NCBI RefSeq assembly: GCF_008122205.1
Contig: NZ_PHNJ01000003.1
Location: forward strand, 391,219 to 455,218
Direction: 5' to 3'
Origin: Natronococcus pandeyae
GTDB lineage: Archaea > Halobacteriota > Halobacteria > Halobacteriales > Natrialbaceae
DNA length: 64,000 bases
Shown: piece after piece, positions 51,486 through 60,769 of the stretch
Layout: each line of letters opens with the position of its first letter
Position numbering within the stretch: the stretch's first letter is position 1
Translations under genes and position numbers: made by a program
Notes under the pieces: model-generated
Database searches by the model: none
The model's input: the letters and a program-made list of their open reading frames with translations, nothing else
Told to the model about the DNA's origin: nothing

Positions 51486-54400
51486 TCACCGATCGATCGC
51501 TCGAGCGAGCAGTTCGACGGGGTGGGTCGGCCGGTCGTACCCCTCGAGGTCGCCGATCTGGGTCCGACAGGAGGTTCCCGGTGCGACGACGGTTTCGCCG
51601 CCGCTGCCGTCGAGTTGCTCCTCGAGCAGGGACCCGATCGCCCGCGAGAGTTCGTAGTGGTCGGCCTCGTAGCCGAAGCTGCCGGCCATCCCGCAACAGC
51701 CCGAGTCGACGGGATCGACCGCGTAGCCTGCGCGGCGCAACACGCCGACGGGGTGGTGGTCGGTTCCGCGAGCCTTCTGGTGGCAGTGACCGTGGTAGGT
51801 CAGCCGCTCGCCGCCGCCGTCGACCGGCATCCCCTCGACGAGGCGATGTTCGTCGAGATACTCGCAGAGGTCGTAGGCGTTGGCCGCGAGCAGATCGACT
51901 CGCTCGTCGTCGAGCAGCGAGCGGTACTCGTCGGTCACCATCGCGGCGTCGGAGGGCTCGACGAAACAGACCGACCAGCCGCGTTCGAGGTACGGTTCGA
52001 GGTCGTCGAGCAACGCCCGCCCGACCGCGGCCGCGTGATCGAGCAGTCCCTGGGAGTACGCCCCTCGACCCGTCGGTCCGAGATCGGGAACCCTGACGCG
52101 AACGTCGGCGGCCTCGAGCACTTTGACGGCGGCCTTGCCGACGGCCGGGTTCGAGTAGTTCGTGTCCGTATCGGGGTAGAGCACGACGCCGGCGGTCGCC
52201 GTCTCCGGATCGACCCGCGGGCCACGTTCTGCTCGTGGCTCCGCCACTCGCTTATCCGAAGCGGCTGTGCCGCCTCGCTCGTCAAACCAGGAGACGAGCG
52301 TCTCCCGCTCGAAGGTCGGGAGCGTGCGCTCGGCGGCGATGCCGACGGTTCGCTCGAGCATCGCCCGGGCGCCCGGCAACTCCGGTGCGCGGTTCGCGAT
52401 CGGCGCGAGCGTGCTCCCCGTCGCTGCGAGCCGGTCGATATTCGCGAAGAGGCGCTCGCGGAGGCCCACTCCCTCGCGGTCGTGGTACTGGTGTTTGACC
52501 TCGACCTTGAGCTTCGCGAGGTCGACCCCGGTCGGACAGTCGCTCTGACAGCCCTTGCAGCCGATACAGAGGTCGAGCACCTCGGACTGGAAGCGTTCCG
52601 AATACAGTTCGTCGGGATCGATCCCACCGTTGATCGCCGCCCGAAGCAGGTTGGCCCGCCCTCGAGTGGTCGTGATCTCCTCCTCGGTGGCTCGGTAGGT
52701 CGGACACATCACGTCGCTGTCGGTCTGCCGGCAGGTGCCACAGCCGTTGCAGAGTTCGACCAGGTGAGAGAAGCCGCCCTCGTCGTCGAAGTCGAGGCTC
52801 GTCTGCGGTTCGAGCGAGGCGTAGTCCGCGCCGTACCGGAGGTGTTCGCGCATGTCGGTCCGGCCCTCTTCGTCCTCGCGGTAGACGACCTTGCCCGGGT
52901 TCATGCGCCAGTCGGGGTCGAACGCGGACTTGACCTCCTTGAAGGCCTCCCAGAGGTCGGGACCGTACAGCTTCGGGTTGAACTCGGTCCGGGCGAGACC
53001 GTCGCCGTGCTCGCCGGAGAACGAACCGTTGTGCTCGAGCGCGAGCGAGGTGACGTCCTCGGCGATCGATCGCATCGTCTCGACTCCGTCCTCGGTCTTG
53101 AGGTTCAGGACGGGTCGAATGTGCAGCGTCCCGGCGCCGGCGTGGGCGAAGTAGGCGGCCGTCGTCTCGTGGTCCTCGAGGATCTCCTGAAAGCCGGCGA
53201 CGTACTCGGCGAGTTCCGCCGGCGGCACGGAGGCGTCCTCGACGAACGGGTACGGCTTCGGATCGCCGTCCATCCCCATCAACAGTGGGATGGCAGCCTT
53301 CCGAAGCTTCCAGAGCCGATCCTGCTTCTCGGGGCTGAACGCCTCGATCGAGTCGAACGCCGCACCCCCGGCGACCAGTTCGGTCGTCGCCGCGTCGATC
53401 GCCTCCGGTAGGTTGGAAAATACCTCGGAGTCGAACTCGAGCATCAGCGCCGCGTCGGTTCCCTCGGGGATCGGCTCGGCGTACTCGGCGTACTCCGCGG
53501 AGTTTGCGGCGAGTCTAAACACCTCGCTGTCCATGAGTTCGACGGCGCTGGCCTCGAGTGCGAGCGCCTCGGGAACCGCAGCCAGCGCCTCGAGCAAGTC
53601 GTCGTAACAGCAGACGACGAGGGCGGTCTCTTCCGGGCGCGTCACGAGTTCGAGGGTCGCCTCGACGACGACGCCGAGCGTTCCTTCGGCGCCGACGATC
53701 AGTTTCGAGAGGTTGATGATTCGATTCCCGCCCTCACGGGCGTCGCCCGTTCGGTCTTCCGAGGCGGCTGTCGCCGCCTCGCTCTCCGCATCCGTCCGGA
53801 TCACTTTCTGCAGGTTGTAGCCGCTGACGGTTCGCTTGAGCTCCGGATATCGGTCCTCGATCTCCTCGGCGTTGTCCTCGACGACGGCTCGGACGGTCCG
53901 GTAAATCGCTGCTTCCCGGTCGTCCTTCTCGACGATCCGGTCCCACTCTGGACTGTCGAGGACGACGTCGCGGGTGCGGATCAGCGATCCGTCCGCGAGA
54001 ACGACCTGCAGTTCCTCGACGTAGGCGTCGGTGATCCCGTACCGGATCGAGTGGGCACCCGTCGAGTTGTTCCCGATCCCGCCGCCGATCGTCGCGCGGT
54101 TCGAGGAGGCGGGATCGGGCGCGAACTTCAGACCGTGTGGCTCGAGTGCGGCGTCGAGGTGGTCCTGGACGACGCCGGGCTGGACGACCGCTCGCCGTTC
54201 GTCCGGATCGATCTCGAGAACGTCGTCCACGTGTCGCGAGAGATCGAGGACGACACAGCCGGGGCCGACGGCCTGCCCGGCGAGCGACGAGCCGGCACCG
54301 CGGGGGATCACCGGCGCGCCGTGCTCGCTCGCGACGCGAACGGCGGCCCGGACGTCGGCCTCGTCCCGCGGGAAGACGACGCCGGCGGGCTGGGCGCCGT

Positions 54401-54566
54401 AGATACTGCCGTCGGTCGCGTACAGCACTCGCGTGTACTCGTCGAAGCGAACGTCGCCGGCACAGTGCTCCCGGAGAGCAGCTTCGAGGCTGCCGCCATC
54501 GTGGTCTCGCCCCGTATCTACCGACTCGCTTCCGTGAGTACGCCGTGGTGTCTCCTCGGCAGCCAT
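51486..54566 (-). CDS. FAD/FMN-containing dehydrogenase fused to Fe-S domain (D-lactate/glycolate type)
   Basis: 1026-residue fusion. Residues about 30-560 are a GlcD-like FAD-binding oxidase: PCMH motif 'VIPRGAGSSLAGQAVGPGCV', 'GLKFAPDPASSNRATIGGGI', and C-terminal 'GAGTLHIRPVLNLK' and 'HNGSFSGEHGDGLARTEFNP'. Then two [4Fe-4S] motifs ('CNGCGTCRQTDSDVMCPTYR', 'CIGCKGCQSDCPTGVDLAKL') and two CCG-type domains ('GHCHQKARGT', 'DSGCCGMAGSFGYEADHYEL') like GlpC/LldE. It oxidises a 2-hydroxyacid, most likely D-lactate or glycolate, to the quinone pool. ATG 54566 is preferred over GTG 54572. Confidence 0.9.
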   Translation of the reverse strand: MAAEETPRRTHGSESVDTGRDHDGGSLEAALREHCAGDVRFDEYTRVLYATDGSIYGAQPAGVVFPRDEADVRAAVRVASEHGAPVIPRGAGSSLAGQAVGPGCVVLDLSRHVDDVLEIDPDERRAVVQPGVVQDHLDAALEPHGLKFAPDPASSNRATIGGGIGNNSTGAHSIRYGITDAYVEELQVVLADGSLIRTRDVVLDSPEWDRIVEKDDREAAIYRTVRAVVEDNAEEIEDRYPELKRTVSGYNLQKVIRTDAESEAATAASEDRTGDAREGGNRIINLSKLIVGAEGTLGVVVEATLELVTRPEETALVVCCYDDLLEALAAVPEALALEASAVELMDSEVFRLAANSAEYAEYAEPIPEGTDAALMLEFDSEVFSNLPEAIDAATTELVAGGAAFDSIEAFSPEKQDRLWKLRKAAIPLLMGMDGDPKPYPFVEDASVPPAELAEYVAGFQEILEDHETTAAYFAHAGAGTLHIRPVLNLKTEDGVETMRSIAEDVTSLALEHNGSFSGEHGDGLARTEFNPKLYGPDLWEAFKEVKSAFDPDWRMNPGKVVYREDEEGRTDMREHLRYGADYASLEPQTSLDFDDEGGFSHLVELCNGCGTCRQTDSDVMCPTYRATEEEITTTRGRANLLRAAINGGIDPDELYSERFQSEVLDLCIGCKGCQSDCPTGVDLAKLKVEVKHQYHDREGVGLRERLFANIDRLAATGSTLAPIANRAPELPGARAMLERTVGIAAERTLPTFERETLVSWFDERGGTAASDKRVAEPRAERGPRVDPETATAGVVLYPDTDTNYSNPAVGKAAVKVLEAADVRVRVPDLGPTGRGAYSQGLLDHAAAVGRALLDDLEPYLERGWSVCFVEPSDAAMVTDEYRSLLDDERVDLLAANAYDLCEYLDEHRLVEGMPVDGGGERLTYHGHCHQKARGTDHHPVGVLRRAGYAVDPVDSGCCGMAGSFGYEADHYELSRAIGSLLEEQLDGSGGETVVAPGTSCRTQIGDLEGYDRPTHPVELLARAIDR

Positions 54567-54708
54567 ACACACGTCGTCGGTACGGTGCCTGTTAAACTGT
54601 GTCGTGGCTATCAGTCTCTCGAACCAACCGATAGTCGGTGCCGTCGCTCCGGAGCAGCGTCAAAAAAACGTGAGGATCACCGAGTCGTCGCGTAGACGGC
54701 TGCCGGTA

Positions 54709-55311
54709 TTACTCGAAGTGGTCGAGGCACTTCTCGTACTCTTCGGCGGCCTTGTCCCAGTTGACAACGTCGAAGAAGCCGTCGATGAAGCTGCCGCGGT
54801 CCGGGCCGTAGTCGTAGTAGTACGAGTGCTCCCAGACGTCACACGCGAGGATGGGGTGTGCGCCCCACAGCGCGTGCAGGTCGTGGCGGTCGACCTTCAG
54901 GTTGCGCAGTTGCTTCGCGACCGGGTCGTACACGAGCAGTGCCCAGCCACCGGCGGCGCCGGCTGCGGCCTCGAACTCGCCCTGCCAGGCCTCGTAGGAG
55001 CCGAAGTCCTCCTCGATGCGGTCGGCGAGGTCGCCCTCGGGTTCGCCGCCGCCGTCCGGGGACATGTTCTCCCAGAACAGCGTGTGGAGGTAGTGCCCAC
55101 AGCCGTTGTGGGTGACGTTCTCCATCGCTGCCGGCGTCGAGCCGAAGTCGCCCGACTCGCGGTTGTCGGCGAGTTCCTCTTCGGCGCTGTTCAGGCCGTT
55201 GACGTAGCCCTGGTGGTGCGTGTCGTGATGCCAGGTGACGACCTGTTCGGAGAGTGCCGGTTCTAGTGCGTCGTAATCGTATGGGAGTGGTGGAAGTTCG
55301 TGATCAGTCAT
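54709..55311 (-). CDS. sodA: superoxide dismutase, Mn/Fe type
   Basis: 200-residue enzyme dismutating superoxide. Metal ligands are seen in 'VVTWHHDTHHQGYVNGLN' (first His), 'MENVTHNGCGHYLHTLFWEN' (second His) and 'DVWEHSYYYDYG' (Asp and His). Sequence is typical of haloarchaeal Mn-dependent SODs. A 'gcttaac' box at about 55350-55357 (minus strand) suggests a short leader. A winged-helix gene lies 190 bp upstream on the same strand and could regulate it, though no binding site is visible. Confidence 0.96.
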   Translation of the reverse strand: MTDHELPPLPYDYDALEPALSEQVVTWHHDTHHQGYVNGLNSAEEELADNRESGDFGSTPAAMENVTHNGCGHYLHTLFWENMSPDGGGEPEGDLADRIEEDFGSYEAWQGEFEAAAGAAGGWALLVYDPVAKQLRNLKVDRHDLHALWGAHPILACDVWEHSYYYDYGPDRGSFIDGFFDVVNWDKAAEEYEKCLDHFE

Positions 55312-55501
55312 AAGTACACCTCGTACCGTTTGTATCGGTAGCTCTCATGTTAAGCTTTGAGGAGTGAAATGATACCACACCTCACGGGACGCTGCAGTCG
55401 GGTGATCTGTTGCCCCGCGGCTGGTTCCACCACGAACCGCGTGTTAAACCTTTCAGCAGACTCTGTTAGAACAGTCGTCCCGGTGCCACCGGGTGCTGCT
55501 A

Positions 55502-55888
55502 TCAGGATTGCGAGAGTTCTTTGTGGTGGGCGTGTTCCAGCCACTCCTCGAGGGACGGCTGGCACCAGTATCGGACGGTATCACTCCGCTGGTCGTGCTC
55601 GACTATCCCGGCGTCGGCGAGTTTCGGGAGATGGACGTGTTGCAGTTCCGTCTGTATCGTCTCCCGGTGGACGTCGGATTCCCCCTCAGTCTCCGAATCC
55701 GCCGTTCGGTGTTCGACTGTGACGATCTGGTCAGTCAGTTCGTCGATCGTCGCAACGCCGTCGGGTTGTTCGTACAGGTAATACAGCGCGTATCGGCGTC
55801 GACGGTTCGAGAGAAGGTCAAAAACGAGGTCCAGCGACGGCGCTGTCCTATCGGTGATCGGTCTTGACCCTCGCTCCCGTTCACGCAT
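55502..55888 (-). CDS. winged-helix protein, DUF7344-like
   Basis: 128-residue predicted transcription factor: 'LDLVFDLLSNRRRRYALYYL' is the typical opening of this haloarchaeal HTH family, followed by 'VATIDELTDQIVT', 'IQTELQHVHLPKLADAGIVE' (recognition helix) and the wing 'HDQRSDTVRYWCQP'. DUF7344 is named from memory. It is upstream of sodA on the same strand. The 275-bp region from its start to ndk (55889-56163) shows no gene. Confidence 0.78.
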   Translation of the reverse strand: MRERERGSRPITDRTAPSLDLVFDLLSNRRRRYALYYLYEQPDGVATIDELTDQIVTVEHRTADSETEGESDVHRETIQTELQHVHLPKLADAGIVEHDQRSDTVRYWCQPSLEEWLEHAHHKELSQS

Positions 55889-56163
55889 CCGCGAACCACC
55901 TACCGTTGGTTACCATTCGAAACCACCAGCACCTTCTACTGCAGCCGACACATTAGATGTTGCGTCTACCTGTACCGATACATGTGTCTAACCCCATACG
56001 GAAAAACAGCCCGACGGGGGGCCTGAAACGCCTAATACCGAGCAGCTGTCGTCTGGAGGAATACTGATACGACAGAAAAACGTTACCGACGGTTACAGCG
56101 ACGACCGTCGCAGCCGGAGTGGTTGCGATCGTGATCGACGGCTAGATTCGCGTCGGTGCCGCG

Positions 56164-56628
56164 TTACTCGTAGAGCCACTCGGCGTCGTGCTGATCGTAG
56201 TCGATCAGTTCCTCATCGTCGAAGTGGATCGAGATCTCTCGCTCGTTGGCGCCCTCGTCCTCGTGGTCGGCCGCGTGGACGACGTTTCGACCGAGGTCGA
56301 GCGCGAGGTCGCCGCGGATCGTTCCCGGTTCGGCCTCGAGCGGGTCGGTCTCGCCGATCATCTGGCGGACCTGACGGGTCGCGTCCTGGCCTTCCCAGAC
56401 CATCGGGACGACCGGACCCGACGTGATGAAGTCCACGAGGCCCTCGTAGAACGGCTTGTCCTCGTGCTCACCGTAGTGCTCCTCGGCTCGCTCGCGGGGC
56501 ATGTTCTCGACTTTGATTCCGACGAGCTTCAGCCCGCGGTCCTCGAGTCGCGAGACGACTTCGCCGACGATCCCGCGCGCGAACGCGTCGGGCTTGACCA
56601 TCACGAAGGTGCGTTCGTGATCGCTCAT
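56164..56628 (-). CDS. ndk: nucleoside diphosphate kinase
   Basis: 154-residue kinase equalising NTP pools by ping-pong phosphotransfer. The catalytic His118 lies in 'GRNVVHAADHEDEGANEREI', and 'FVMVKPDAFARGIVGEVV' is the nucleotide-binding N-terminus. An acidic insertion in the active-site loop and an acidic tail are halophilic adaptations. The last gene of the rpl7ae-rps28e-rpl24e-ndk operon; its start overlaps the rpl24e stop by one base. Confidence 0.97.
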   Translation of the reverse strand: MSDHERTFVMVKPDAFARGIVGEVVSRLEDRGLKLVGIKVENMPRERAEEHYGEHEDKPFYEGLVDFITSGPVVPMVWEGQDATRQVRQMIGETDPLEAEPGTIRGDLALDLGRNVVHAADHEDEGANEREISIHFDDEELIDYDQHDAEWLYE

Positions 56629-57005
56629 TATTCCTCGCTGTCCTCTTCGTCGAGTTCGCTCTCGACGGACTCACCCTCGGCGACGGCTTCGTCGCCGGCG
56701 GGTTCGGTCCCTTCGTCCTCGTCGACGGCTTCCTCCTCGGTCTGGAGGTCCTCGTCCTCGTCCGCTTCGACGAGCTCGTCCTGATCGGCGTCCTCGCTGG
56801 CGGGCGTGTCGGCGTCGGCCGGACCCTTGCCAGCGCGACCTTCCGCGGTCCACTCGAGGTCGCGCGGTTCGCGGCCGAGCTTGTAGTTTTTCTCCGCCTT
56901 CGAGTCGACGAAGTGGAGTACGGTGCCGTCGTTGCGGACGTACATGATGCCCGTGCCGGGCTCGATCTCTTCGCCGGTGTAGTCGCAGGTTCGCTTCTCG
57001 ACCAT
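56628..57005 (-). CDS. rpl24e: 50S ribosomal protein L24e with degenerate zinc site and long acidic tail
   Basis: 125-residue protein. Residues 1-55 are L24e ('[20 protein letters not shown]', '[15 protein letters not shown]'). Of the four zinc cysteines found in Haloarcula L24e only Cys7 remains; the others are Thr10, Val and Ala ('[10 protein letters not shown]'). About 65 added C-terminal residues are almost entirely Asp/Glu/Ala/Ser, while haloarchaeal L24e is usually near 65 residues in total. Position between rps28e and ndk is the conserved archaeal context, so it is the genuine L24e gene. Confidence 0.9.
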   Translation of the reverse strand: MVEKRTCDYTGEEIEPGTGIMYVRNDGTVLHFVDSKAEKNYKLGREPRDLEWTAEGRAGKGPADADTPASEDADQDELVEADEDEDLQTEEEAVDEDEGTEPAGDEAVAEGESVESELDEEDSEE

Positions 57006-57008
57006 TGG

Positions 57009-57233
57009 TTACTGACCTCCGATGGAGTCCGCCTCGCGGGCGGTCTCGCGAAGCTGGAGTACGTCCCCTTCGCGGACCGGACCGAGACAGTTTCGAGTGA
57101 TGATTCGTCCCTGATTTTCGCCCTCCTTGATCCGGCACTTGACCTGCATGGCTTCGCCGTGCATGCCGGTCTTGCCGACGATCTCGATGACCTCGGCGGG
57201 CGTGGAGCCGCTTTCGTTCTCTTCAGCACTCAT
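57009..57233 (-). CDS. rps28e: 30S ribosomal protein S28e
   Basis: 74-residue archaeal/eukaryotic ribosomal protein. '[20 protein letters not shown]', '[20 protein letters not shown]' and the terminal '[14 protein letters not shown]' are diagnostic. Lies between L7Ae (11 bp upstream) and L24e (3 bp downstream) in the conserved operon order. Confidence 0.97.
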   Translation of the reverse strand: MSAEENESGSTPAEVIEIVGKTGMHGEAMQVKCRIKEGENQGRIITRNCLGPVREGDVLQLRETAREADSIGGQ

Positions 57234-57244
57234 CTCAGGTCACC

Positions 57245-57607
57245 TCAGTCGAGGTCCTCGACCTTGTTGGCGATCTCTTCGACGTCGTCGGACGCCTCGC
57301 CGGCGTCGACGATCGCCGCAGCGGCCGAGCCGACCTCGAGGCCGGCGGCGTGGCCGACGTCGTCCTGGGTCTCGACGAAAACGACGGAGATTCCCTTCTC
57401 CTCTGCGAGTTCGGGAAGGTGCATGACGATCTCCTCGGGGGAGACGTCCTCGGCGACGTAAACGAGTTCGGCGTTGCCGCGCTCGATCGCTTTGGTGGTT
57501 TCGTTGGTTCCTTTCTTTACGCGTCCGGTGTCTCGTGCGACCTCGAGCGCCTCGAGGGCGTCTTCGGCGAGGTCGGCTGGGATGTCTGTGGTTACGTAGA
57601 CTGACAT
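57245..57607 (-). CDS. rpl7ae: 50S ribosomal protein L7Ae
   Basis: 120-residue RNA-binding protein that recognises kink-turns in 23S rRNA, box C/D and H/ACA guide RNAs and RNase P RNA. '[20 protein letters not shown]' is the RNA-contact helix and '[18 protein letters not shown]' the C-terminal signature. First gene of the operon with S28e, L24e and ndk. The 120-280 bp upstream to the divergent membrane gene hold the promoter; no TATA at leaderless distance was found. Confidence 0.97.
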   Translation of the reverse strand: MSVYVTTDIPADLAEDALEALEVARDTGRVKKGTNETTKAIERGNAELVYVAEDVSPEEIVMHLPELAEEKGISVVFVETQDDVGHAAGLEVGSAAAAIVDAGEASDDVEEIANKVEDLD

Positions 57608-57887
57608 TGGTTGTTCACCTCTCCTACGCGCGGGCTCGCGCTCCCCTGCTGTCCGGGCTGGGTCCCGGGCCGAATTACGCTCGGCGGAAGTCCTGTGAAG
57701 CTAGGAGCATCATCAACCCCGCATAGGGTGTACTACCGAGTAGCGCTGCCCCCCTTAAAAGCGTGTCCAAACGTACGAACGCGTGGGATCGGTCCGCACG
57801 CCGGAGCGTCCCGGATCTGGACCTGCAGCGCAACTGCCGTTTCCAGCCGTGCAAACGCTTATGAAATATCGGCAACATATTCGTCGT

Positions 57888-58340
57888 ATGCACGTTCGAA
57901 CTGCTCTGGCTGGCGACCAGCGGTTCCGAACTCACGTCGTGGCTCTCGGTGTCTCGATCCCCGTTCTCGCCTCCGTGGCGTTCCTGTTCGAGTACGACGC
58001 CGTTCTCACGCCGTCGTTGCTGTACGTCTCGCTGCTCGTCGCGCTCTATGCCGGCTGGACGCGAGCGGGGCTACTCGCGGGAACCGGCGCCGTCTTTCTC
58101 GCGATCCTCTGGCGGTTCGTCTTCCCACCGCTCGTCGGCTACCTCCGATGGTCGTGGGAGACGCGGTACACGCCGCCCCGAGCGCTCGGCTACAAGCTCG
58201 ATCCGCCCGGCGAACTGTACGAGGGAATCACTCACGGCCCGCTGTACGCGCTGGGCGGTGCGACCGTCTTGGGTGGTTCGGCGTACCTCCTCGGAGCGCT
58301 CGCCCGCCGACTCGAGACGCGATACGCAGCCGACAACTGA
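57888..58340 (+). CDS. small membrane protein with four hydrophobic segments
   Basis: 150-residue protein of unknown function. Hydrophobic helices include 'VVALGVSIPVLASVAFLFEY', 'SLLYVSLLVALYAGWTR', 'AGLLAGTGAVFLAILWRFVF' and 'LYALGGATVLGGSAYLLGAL', with a basic N-terminus. The ATG at 57888 is chosen because 'cttatga' (57857-57864) lies about 28 bp before it; the longer frame to 57783 crosses that promoter. It is divergent from the ribosomal operon and just upstream of tmcA on the same strand. Confidence 0.72.
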   Translation: MHVRTALAGDQRFRTHVVALGVSIPVLASVAFLFEYDAVLTPSLLYVSLLVALYAGWTRAGLLAGTGAVFLAILWRFVFPPLVGYLRWSWETRYTPPRALGYKLDPPGELYEGITHGPLYALGGATVLGGSAYLLGALARRLETRYAADN

Positions 58341-58414
58341 CTCTCCCGCGGTGCCCACGGCGGACTCGGCGGTCAGACCGTGGCCTCTTACACGTCAGCC
58401 GACAACGCGAGTAC

Positions 58415-60736
58415 ATGGCCGCGGATGGAGACGCGAACGCCGTCGACCTCGCCAGGTCGCTCCGTGCGGAAGCGGTGCAGACGAACGAGCGACGGCTGCT
58501 GGTGCTCGCCGGCGATCGGGAGCAGGGGTACGACACGCTCGAGTCGGTCCTCGATCGGCTCGCCGTCCCGATCAGCCGGACGACGCTCGTCGGCCCCGAG
58601 GACCGGCTTCGCTGCGAACAGCTCCCACAGACGCACGCCAGCGAACTGCTCGGAACGACGCGGGACGTCGTCGTTCTCGACGCCCACACGGAGCTCCAGC
58701 CCAACGCGCTCGGCAAACTCGTCGGAACGGTCGACGGCGGCGGGCTCCTGATCCTCCTGACGCCCGCGCTCGAGTCCTGGCCCGAGCGCCGGGGCGCGTT
58801 CGACGAGTCGCTGGCAGTCCCGCCGTTCTCGCTGTCGGACGTCACCGGACGATTCAGACGCCGACTCGTCGAGACGCTTCGATCCCACCGCGGGATCGCC
58901 ATCGTCGACCTCGAGGACGACCGGATCGTCGACAACGGGCTGACCGATCCTGCACCGGAGCGACGCGACGAAACCGCCCGAGAGCCGCCCTCGGACCGCC
59001 GCTTCCCGACTGCGGCCTACGAGGCCTGCCTCACCGACGACCAGGCGGAGGCCGTCGCCGCGTTCGAGTCGCTGTTCGACACCCCGCAGGCCGTCGTGCT
59101 CGAAGCCGACCGCGGCCGGGGCAAATCCAGTGCAGCGGGACTGGCGGCCGGTGCGTTCGCCGCCGAAGGAGCGGACGTCCTCGTGACCGCACCCGACTTT
59201 CGGAACGCACGGGAGGTGTTCGATCGGGCCGAAGAACTCTGTGAAACGCTCGAGCGGATCGACACCGACGAATCCGAATCGCGTCGAATCGAGACGACCG
59301 CCCGCGGGCGCGTCCGCTACCTGGAGCCGACCGAGGCGAGCGAGCGACTCGAGACCGCGGATATCCTCGTCGTCGACGAGGCCGCCGCGCTCCCGGTAGC
59401 GGTGCTTTCGTCCCTGCTCGCGGCCGACCGGGTCGCGTTCGCGACGACGGTCCACGGCTACGAGGGCGCTGGACGGGGGTTCTCCGTCCGGTTTCGGGAC
59501 CGACTCGAGGAGAGCGACCACGCGGTCACCGAACGGACGCTGACAGCGCCGATCCGCTACGCGGCGGGCGATCCGGTCGAGGTCTGGGCTTTTCGCGCCC
59601 TGCTGCTCGACGCCCGCCCGCCCGTCGAACCGCTCGTGACGGATGCGACGCCCGACTCGGTCAACTACCGTCGGCTCGAACCCGACGACCTGCTGACCGA
59701 CGAGCACCTCCTGCGAGAGGCGTTCGGCCTGCTCGTCCTCGCCCACTACCGCACCGAGCCGAACGACCTCGCGCGACTCCTCGACGCGCCGAACCTCGAA
59801 GCCCGCGCCCTGGTCCACGAGGGACGCGTCGTCAGCGTCGCGCTGCTCGCACGGGAGGGAAACCTCCCGGCGGACGACCGCGCGATGATGTACGAGGGCG
59901 GCCGGATCCGCGGTAACATGCTCCCGGACGTGCTCACGAGCCAGCTTCGCGACGAACGGGCGAGCGAATCCGCCGGGATCCGCGTGGTTCGTATCGCGAC
60001 CCACCACGCGGTTCGCTCGCGCGGGCTCGGCTCGCGGCTGCTCGCGGGGATCCGCGAGGAGTTTGCCGGCGAGAGGCGCTGCGTTTCGGATGGGGAACAG
60101 GAACGGCCCGCCCGTGAGCGAGTCGACTGGATCGGCACCGGATTCGGGGCGACGCCCGGACTCCTCGAGTTCTGGCGCGAGAACGGCTACTCGACGGTTC
60201 ACCTCTCGACGACGCGCAACGACGCCAGCGGCGAGTATTCGGCGCTCATGTTGTCTCCGACGAGCGAGGCAGGACGGGACCTCTACGACCGCCACGCGAA
60301 GTGGTTCTCCCGACGGTTCGCTGCCCTCTGTTCGGACGCCCTCGACGACCTCGAGCCCGACGTGGCCCGCACAGCGCTGGGAAGCGTCGACGGGGACGCC
60401 GCTCCGCCGCTCGAGTTGACCGATCACGAGTGGCGCGTCGTCGCCGGCGCCGCGTACGGTCCCGGACTGTTCGACGTCGATCCCGGACCGTTCCGCCGCC
60501 TCGCCGTTCGCTACTTCCTCGAGGCACCGGACGCGGTCGATCTGACGGATCGGGAGGAGCGGCTGCTCGTGCTTCGGGTACTACAGGCTCGAGAGTGGGA
60601 GCACGTTGCGGATCGCCTCGGGTACCACTCGTCGGGGCAGTGCATGCGGTCGCTCGGCGACGCGTTCTGCCCGATAGTCGATCACTACGGCTCCGCGGTA
60701 GCACTCGAAGTCAGGGATCGGTTCACCGACTCGTGA
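58415..60736 (+). CDS. tmcA: tRNA(Met) cytidine acetyltransferase TmcA
   Basis: 773-residue RNA acetyltransferase making N4-acetylcytidine, in archaea on tRNA and rRNA. An N-terminal domain is followed by a helicase-like ATPase with Walker A 'VLEADRGRGKSSAAGLAA' and 'ADILVVDEAAALPVAVLSSL' (Walker B), then a GNAT acetyltransferase domain ('IRVVRIATHHAVRSRGLGSR', 'WIGTGFGATPGLLEFWRENG') and a helical tail. The ATG at 58415 lies about 28 bp after 'cctcttac' (58384-58391), giving a leaderless start; the long open frame upstream has no homology. Confidence 0.92.
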   Translation: MAADGDANAVDLARSLRAEAVQTNERRLLVLAGDREQGYDTLESVLDRLAVPISRTTLVGPEDRLRCEQLPQTHASELLGTTRDVVVLDAHTELQPNALGKLVGTVDGGGLLILLTPALESWPERRGAFDESLAVPPFSLSDVTGRFRRRLVETLRSHRGIAIVDLEDDRIVDNGLTDPAPERRDETAREPPSDRRFPTAAYEACLTDDQAEAVAAFESLFDTPQAVVLEADRGRGKSSAAGLAAGAFAAEGADVLVTAPDFRNAREVFDRAEELCETLERIDTDESESRRIETTARGRVRYLEPTEASERLETADILVVDEAAALPVAVLSSLLAADRVAFATTVHGYEGAGRGFSVRFRDRLEESDHAVTERTLTAPIRYAAGDPVEVWAFRALLLDARPPVEPLVTDATPDSVNYRRLEPDDLLTDEHLLREAFGLLVLAHYRTEPNDLARLLDAPNLEARALVHEGRVVSVALLAREGNLPADDRAMMYEGGRIRGNMLPDVLTSQLRDERASESAGIRVVRIATHHAVRSRGLGSRLLAGIREEFAGERRCVSDGEQERPARERVDWIGTGFGATPGLLEFWRENGYSTVHLSTTRNDASGEYSALMLSPTSEAGRDLYDRHAKWFSRRFAALCSDALDDLEPDVARTALGSVDGDAAPPLELTDHEWRVVAGAAYGPGLFDVDPGPFRRLAVRYFLEAPDAVDLTDREERLLVLRVLQAREWEHVADRLGYHSSGQCMRSLGDAFCPIVDHYGSAVALEVRDRFTDS

Positions 60737-60769
60737 TCGGTTCACCGACCCGTAACCGTTCGCGAGCGC

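Noticed and set aside
51459..53411. 650-codon plus-strand frame opposite the FAD/Fe-S dehydrogenase
   Set aside because: Antisense shadow of a gene with recognisable FAD and cluster motifs.
57611..58414. N-terminal extension of tmcA by 268 codons
   Set aside because: No TmcA-like content, overlaps a separate membrane gene in another frame, and a leaderless promoter precedes the ATG at 58415.
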